From positions 21,270 through 85,269 of the IMG/VR virus record IMGVR_UViG_3300049215_000527: a stretch of DNA of 64,000 bases. One strand, 5' to 3'. Numbering within the stretch: the stretch's first letter is position 1; every line of letters starts with the position of its first letter. Origin of the DNA: a virus. The notes under the pieces are model-generated. The model searched no databases, was not told the origin of the DNA, and saw nothing but the letters and a program-made list of their open reading frames with translations. Made by a program: the position numbers and the translations under genes. This document shows positions 60,072 through 64,000 of this stretch, one piece after another.

Positions 60072-60433
60072 AGAAGATCGCCTCCCTCGATCCCCTCGAC
60101 GCCCTGCGCGCCTTTCGTGCCGCCTACGACGGGGTGACGGCCTTGGGCACCGAGTATGGCGATTACAACGACTTCGACCTGCAACTGAGCCTGAAGCCAG
60201 AGCACAGCGATTTCTACCGTGAGATGACCGGGCGGCACATCCTGGTCATCACGGTGAACCACGACGATCAGACGATCTTTGCCGAGATCGACGCCACCTG
60301 CATCGCCATGTGGCTCGGCTTCTGGCGTGAGACGGCATGGGTGCATGAGTTGGCGATAGGCAAGGCGGCGATCCACCGCTACACGACCATAGGGAAGATG
60401 AGGATTGATGATGAACGACGAGACGACGCCTGA
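60068..60433 (+). CDS. Unknown protein
   Basis: This 121-residue protein (MKKIASLDPLDALRAFRAAY...) has an acidic mixed alpha-beta centre. It overlaps the next gene's start. Function unknown. Confidence 0.5.
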   Translation: MKKIASLDPLDALRAFRAAYDGVTALGTEYGDYNDFDLQLSLKPEHSDFYREMTGRHILVITVNHDDQTIFAEIDATCIAMWLGFWRETAWVHELAIGKAAIHRYTTIGKMRIDDERRDDA

Positions 60434-61199
60434 TAGTCCGGCGAGCACGGTGGTGACGGTGCTGCCAGCACCATTGACGGAAGCACCGACGGCAGACGAT
60501 CCGGGGCAGACAGGGGAAGTGCCCGTGACGGCGGGGCCTGTTCCACCGCCGTACCTCACGCCGGGCTGGGACGATGCCAAAAAGGCGCACCTCAAAGAGG
60601 GCGATGGTCATCGCTGGTGGCGTAAGACGCCGTGGGGCCGCGAGATGCCTCTTGAGGCATTCCAAAGCTACAACGACAGTTACCTCGGCTACCTCACCCG
60701 CCAGCAGTTGCAGCGGAATTTCTATCGAGACCGCACCACCTTTCGGGTGGCCATGCTGATTGTGCTCATCGCCCCGTTCCTCTTCACCTTCGGCGGCTAT
60801 CAATTGGGGCGGCGCTACGTCGCGCAAGATCCCTCCACCATTGGCTATCTCTATACATCGGGCGGGGTGGCCATCTACATTGAATTGTTCCCGAAAGGCG
60901 CCCACGGCGTGCAGGGGACGTGGTTTCAAACGGATAGCACAGGCGCGGCAGGCCAGGATGAATACGCCATCACGGGCACGGTGCTGGACGGCGTAACACT
61001 GCAAATCCAGTACACCGACAACCAACAAGTCACTCATCAATACGTCTTCGAGCTGCAATCGCCCTGGCCGGGGGACGGTCTGGCCGATGGGTCGGGCATC
61101 CTGGATAGTGACAGTGGCCCGATCACCTTCCAGCCCGCCACCTATGCCGATTGGTTTTCCGCTCGGTGCAGCATCAGTGGCTGCAACACCACGCCATAA
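60411..61199 (+). CDS. Membrane-anchored protein with extracellular domain
   Basis: This 262-residue protein has a Pro/Thr-rich cytoplasmic N-terminus, one span (VAMLIVLIAPFLFTFGGYQL, about residue 115) and a beta-rich C-terminal domain with two Cys near the end (CSISGC). ATG three bases earlier is also possible. Could act at the envelope, e.g. in superinfection exclusion, but this is a guess. Confidence 0.6.
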   Translation: MNDETTPDSPASTVVTVLPAPLTEAPTADDPGQTGEVPVTAGPVPPPYLTPGWDDAKKAHLKEGDGHRWWRKTPWGREMPLEAFQSYNDSYLGYLTRQQLQRNFYRDRTTFRVAMLIVLIAPFLFTFGGYQLGRRYVAQDPSTIGYLYTSGGVAIYIELFPKGAHGVQGTWFQTDSTGAAGQDEYAITGTVLDGVTLQIQYTDNQQVTHQYVFELQSPWPGDGLADGSGILDSDSGPITFQPATYADWFSARCSISGCNTTP

Positions 61200-61210
61200 G
61201 GAGTACGGCC

Positions 61211-61453
61211 ATGCCCTTCTTTTTGCAAGTCATGCGCGATAAAGAGACGAGCAGTTGGGGAGTCTTTTTGCGCAAAGATACGGGGCAGGACTCTATTCAC
61301 TTTCCGACACATTGCTTGTCCTTGTACGCCACACGCGCGCGGGCATGGAAAGAGGCAGAGCAGTTAGGCGAGTTCATGGATTGCGACGTGTACAACGGAA
61401 GGCAAATCAAGATCAGGAATACGAGAACGGAGCACGGCCATGAAACAGTATAA
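61211..61453 (+). CDS. Small unknown protein
   Basis: This 80-residue protein (MPFFLQVMRDKETSSWGVFL...) overlaps the next gene by fourteen bases. AAGGAG ribosome site. No family recognised. Confidence 0.5.
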   Translation: MPFFLQVMRDKETSSWGVFLRKDTGQDSIHFPTHCLSLYATRARAWKEAEQLGEFMDCDVYNGRQIKIRNTRTEHGHETV

Positions 61454-61991
61454 AGATCTGCTCGTGTTCACGGCGGTATGTATTCTCGCCATGGCAGGGA
61501 TCGTCTATTTCACCACCCAACTGCCCCCTGCAACCATAACGGTGAACGTGGCAATTCCCACGAGCCAGACGGTGTGGCAGCACGATACGACGGGGCAGGC
61601 ATCCTATATGGCCGTAAGCGGCGATACCATCTTCTATTTGACTTGGGAGGCAGACGTGGCAGGGAACATCACCGCCAACACGCTAACAGGGATACCACAG
61701 GGGGCAAGTTTCTTTAGCACGAGTAACCCAAAGACTTGTCAAACGAGCAGCGGCGCACTCACTGGGGGCAATATCGGTGATGACCTGATCCTCCTACAAT
61801 TCGTTGATCCTCACGAATTACCCGTGCAATTCTCTGGCATCTATCATCCAGGAGATCCCACGTTCACCGTCACGCAAAGTCCAGTGAGTGACACCGCATT
61901 CGCATCGACGCTGACATTCCATGAAGCGACCTATCTTGACTTCCAAACCGCCACGAATGGGGCTAATTACAATCAGCAATGCGGAGGATAA
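61440..61991 (+). CDS. Exported or membrane-anchored unknown protein
   Basis: This 183-residue protein has an N-terminal span (LLVFTAVCILAMAGIVYF) and a Thr/Ser/Gly-rich beta extracellular domain with three Cys. Similar architecture to the protein two genes upstream. Function unknown. Confidence 0.6.
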   Translation: MKQYKDLLVFTAVCILAMAGIVYFTTQLPPATITVNVAIPTSQTVWQHDTTGQASYMAVSGDTIFYLTWEADVAGNITANTLTGIPQGASFFSTSNPKTCQTSSGALTGGNIGDDLILLQFVDPHELPVQFSGIYHPGDPTFTVTQSPVSDTAFASTLTFHEATYLDFQTATNGANYNQQCGG

Positions 61992-61993
61992 CG

Positions 61994-62185
61994 ATGCTGA
62001 CCCGTTGTACCTGCCCCTGTGGGCATACGCACCTCGTGGTCGCCGACCCTGACGAGCAGGAGCAACGCACCATGCGCGGTCTCGCCTATGCCATCCTCGC
62101 CGTGTTGGTGGTGAGTCTAGTGGTCATGGGAACCATCGGCATCTGGTTCGGGAGCGGGGCCTATCACACGATTCTCGCGCACTAG
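61994..62185 (+). CDS. Tiny zinc-knuckle membrane protein
   Basis: This 63-residue frame has CTCPCGHTH near the start and one span (LAYAILAVLVVSLVVMGTIG). Confidence 0.55.
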   Translation: MLTRCTCPCGHTHLVVADPDEQEQRTMRGLAYAILAVLVVSLVVMGTIGIWFGSGAYHTILAH

Positions 62186-62268
62186 ACTGATAGCTGAGTA
62201 AAAGAAAGTTGATGAAATCATCATGGTAGAAAAACGGGCAACCGCCCTTGACGTAGGGAAGTGACGCT

Positions 62269-62442
62269 ATGAAACGTGGCCCATCCGTGCCATCATGGCA
62301 GCAGGGCAATCGCGTCGCCAAAAACAGGAAGGCCGCCGAGGGATCGCAACGCATTCCTGATGAGGCCCTGATGCGCCTGGGCAAACTCTTTTGGCAGATT
62401 GCCAGCGAAAAAGCCGAACGGGAGGTCCGTCGTGCCGCGTAA
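62269..62442 (+). CDS. Small basic protein before the recombinase
   Basis: This 57-residue frame (MKRGPSVPSWQQGNRVAKNR...) is Lys/Arg-rich and overlaps the recombinase start by eleven bases. It could be a directionality helper, which is inference from position. Confidence 0.45.
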   Translation: MKRGPSVPSWQQGNRVAKNRKAAEGSQRIPDEALMRLGKLFWQIASEKAEREVRRAA

Positions 62443-64000
62443 ACCACAAGCCCTTTTCCCGCCAGGGACACCGCCCAAGCCGTGCATGTACACGCGCGTC
62501 AGCAAGGCCGAACAAGCGCAAGGGTACAGCTTGGATGAGCAACGGCGCGATAACCGCGCCTATGCCCTGCGCATGTTCGGCTGTGACGTGCCGGAAAGTG
62601 CGGCATTTCGGGATGAGGGCATCAGTGGCACATTGGACGAACTGGAAGACCGCCCCGGCTTTCGCGCGATGGCTGAGGCCTGTTACGCGGGCCAGTATAC
62701 CCATATCATCATCCATAAGACGGACCGCTGGGCGCGCAACACCGCGCTTTCCACGACGGTGGCTCGCAAACTGAATCAGTTGGGCATCCCCATCATCAGC
62801 GTGATGGAGGGCATCGACACGTCCACTCCCGCTGGTATGCAGATGTTCCAAAATTCCAGCATCTTTGCGGAGTATTTCAGCACGCTCTTATCCATCAATG
62901 TGAAGATGGGCAAACGGGGGGAATTGCGGCGAGGCATCAACATCGGCGTGGAACTGTGGGGCGCGATACGCGGCCCGGAAAAGGTCAGCATTGCCGATAC
63001 CCGCCCACTCACCATCACCGCCCGTGATGGCACGACCCAACAGACGACGCGCCATGATGGGGCCATATGGATGTTTACGCTCTGCGCTGATGGGCAGACG
63101 CCACGGGCGATTGCCGATGCGCTGAATGCCGCTGGCTATCGCCATGATAACCGCGCGGGCAAGCCGCTGCTGTTTGCGCGTGCCACGGTGCGCCGCATGC
63201 TCTTGAGCCGCTTCTACATTGGCGAGATCCAGCATCAGGGGGCGTGGCATCCGGGTGCACATGGGGAAATTATCCCCCGCGCGCTGTGGGACCGCGCCCA
63301 AGCGGCGCTCGCCCGCCATCGGGCCAATCCCCAAACACAACCAGCACAGGCCACGCAACACGCGCTCGGCGGCGGCATGCTGCACTGCCTGGCGTGCTAT
63401 GAGCAAGGACTTGAGGCGCATTGGCATTCCAAGATTAGCACGCGGTTTGCGAGCGGCACACGCTACATGTGTGCCAACCGCGATCAGCGCCGCCTGTGCA
63501 CGCAGTCGAGTATCCGCAAGGACCATCTGGACAATCAGGTGCGTGGCATCTTAGCGGCCTATACCTTGAATGAGGCTGAGGTGACGCGGCTACTGGCCTT
63601 GCAACCAGCCCAGCCCGATGCGCCCACCATTGTGGATGTGGCCGCGCAGGTGAAGCGCCTTGAGCAACGGTTAGAACGCGAACGGCTCTTGTACCGCGAA
63701 GGCGACCAAACCTTGGCAGAGTATCGCGCCCAAAAACAAAAGATCGCGGCGCAGATCGCCGAACTACGGGTGGCTGAGCCACAGCCCGCCATTGATCATC
63801 TGGCGCAAGTGGCGACGTATGCCGCGTCTTGGGTGCAAGCCTGGGATGATGCGAGTTCCGCGCAACGCCGGGCGCTGGTGCGCGAATTGTTCGTGGCATT
63901 GTGGGTGAAGGATGGGCGTATTGTGTCGATGGAACCAGCACCCGCCTATCGCGGCTACTTTGAAATGGTATTGGGTGGAGATGGATCATTTACTAGGGCT
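62432..64000 (+). CDS. Large serine recombinase (integrase), 3' truncated
   Basis: The frame is open for 523 codons to the right edge. It starts at GTG with GGGAGG upstream. MYTRVSKAEQAQGYSLDEQR holds the nucleophilic Ser (about residue 24); HKTDRWARN has the catalytic Arg. A recombinase/zinc-ribbon domain follows (LHCLACYE, YMCANRD...CTQ) and a long coiled coil (AQVKRLEQRLERERLLYREG). This domain order is that of large serine integrases, which join attP to attB. An attP site should lie near its start or past the window edge. Confidence 0.93.
   Translation, partial: MPRKPQALFPPGTPPKPCMYTRVSKAEQAQGYSLDEQRRDNRAYALRMFGCDVPESAAFRDEGISGTLDELEDRPGFRAMAEACYAGQYTHIIIHKTDRWARNTALSTTVARKLNQLGIPIISVMEGIDTSTPAGMQMFQNSSIFAEYFSTLLSINVKMGKRGELRRGINIGVELWGAIRGPEKVSIADTRPLTITARDGTTQQTTRHDGAIWMFTLCADGQTPRAIADALNAAGYRHDNRAGKPLLFARATVRRMLLSRFYIGEIQHQGAWHPGAHGEIIPRALWDRAQAALARHRANPQTQPAQATQHALGGGMLHCLACYEQGLEAHWHSKISTRFASGTRYMCANRDQRRLCTQSSIRKDHLDNQVRGILAAYTLNEAEVTRLLALQPAQPDAPTIVDVAAQVKRLEQRLERERLLYREGDQTLAEYRAQKQKIAAQIAELRVAEPQPAIDHLAQVATYAASWVQAWDDASSAQRRALVRELFVALWVKDGRIVSMEPAPAYRGYFEMVLGGDGSFTRA

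Overview
The window is 64 kb of a tailed-phage (siphovirus-type) genome or prophage with high G+C content and dense, often ATGA- or TGATG-overlapped genes. No rRNA, tRNA, CRISPR array or ordinary host metabolic gene was seen. The host is not named by any gene. The Hanks-type kinase, the host-like membrane families and a parS-like site would suit a Gram-positive-like or Chloroflexota-type bacterium, but that is a guess. Both ends are open: the left edge cuts a portal gene (terminase genes should lie further left) and the right edge cuts a large serine recombinase.

Layout. (1) 1-39.8 kb, rightward structural operon: portal fusion, MuF-type head protein, a multi-repeat protein, prohead protease/scaffold fusion, major capsid, connectors, tail tube, HK97-gp10-like protein, a tape measure interrupted by a group I intron, distal tail proteins, then a probable lysis set and a strong terminator at 39.77 kb. 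Three things interrupt this operon: a sparsely coding island at 6.57-8.04 kb with two small HTH genes, a perfect 16-bp parS-like palindrome and a repeat cluster; a leftward three-gene cassette at 21.6-22.7 kb with its own consensus promoter; and an antisense GIY-YIG endonuclease at 25.95-26.9 kb. (2) 39.8-52.8 kb, leftward arm: sigma factor, HTH regulator, CsrA, tiny membrane proteins, a ParB-like/ParA pair, many small unknowns, a DUF5131 protein, a frame-disrupted KGG protein and a Ser/Thr kinase. It is preceded by two predicted small RNAs and a repressor-like gene. (3) 52.8-54.5 kb, switch region with HTH genes and palindromic operators. (4) 54.5-64 kb, rightward early arm: HTH protein, Sak4-like ATPase, RusA-like resolvase, many small membrane and unknown proteins, and the serine integrase.

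How the parts may fit together. The serine integrase and repressor region point to a temperate phage. ParA with a diverged ParB, a canonical ParB domain inside a structural-operon protein and a perfect parS-like site suggest plasmid-like maintenance, or a ParB acting on the phage genome during packaging or entry. The most unusual signals are: the ParB domain that shares a short recurring Gly-Arg/Lys-Ile motif with other structural proteins; the group I intron, for which a full 10-bp guide can be read; and the promoter-RNA-terminator unit ahead of the kinase.
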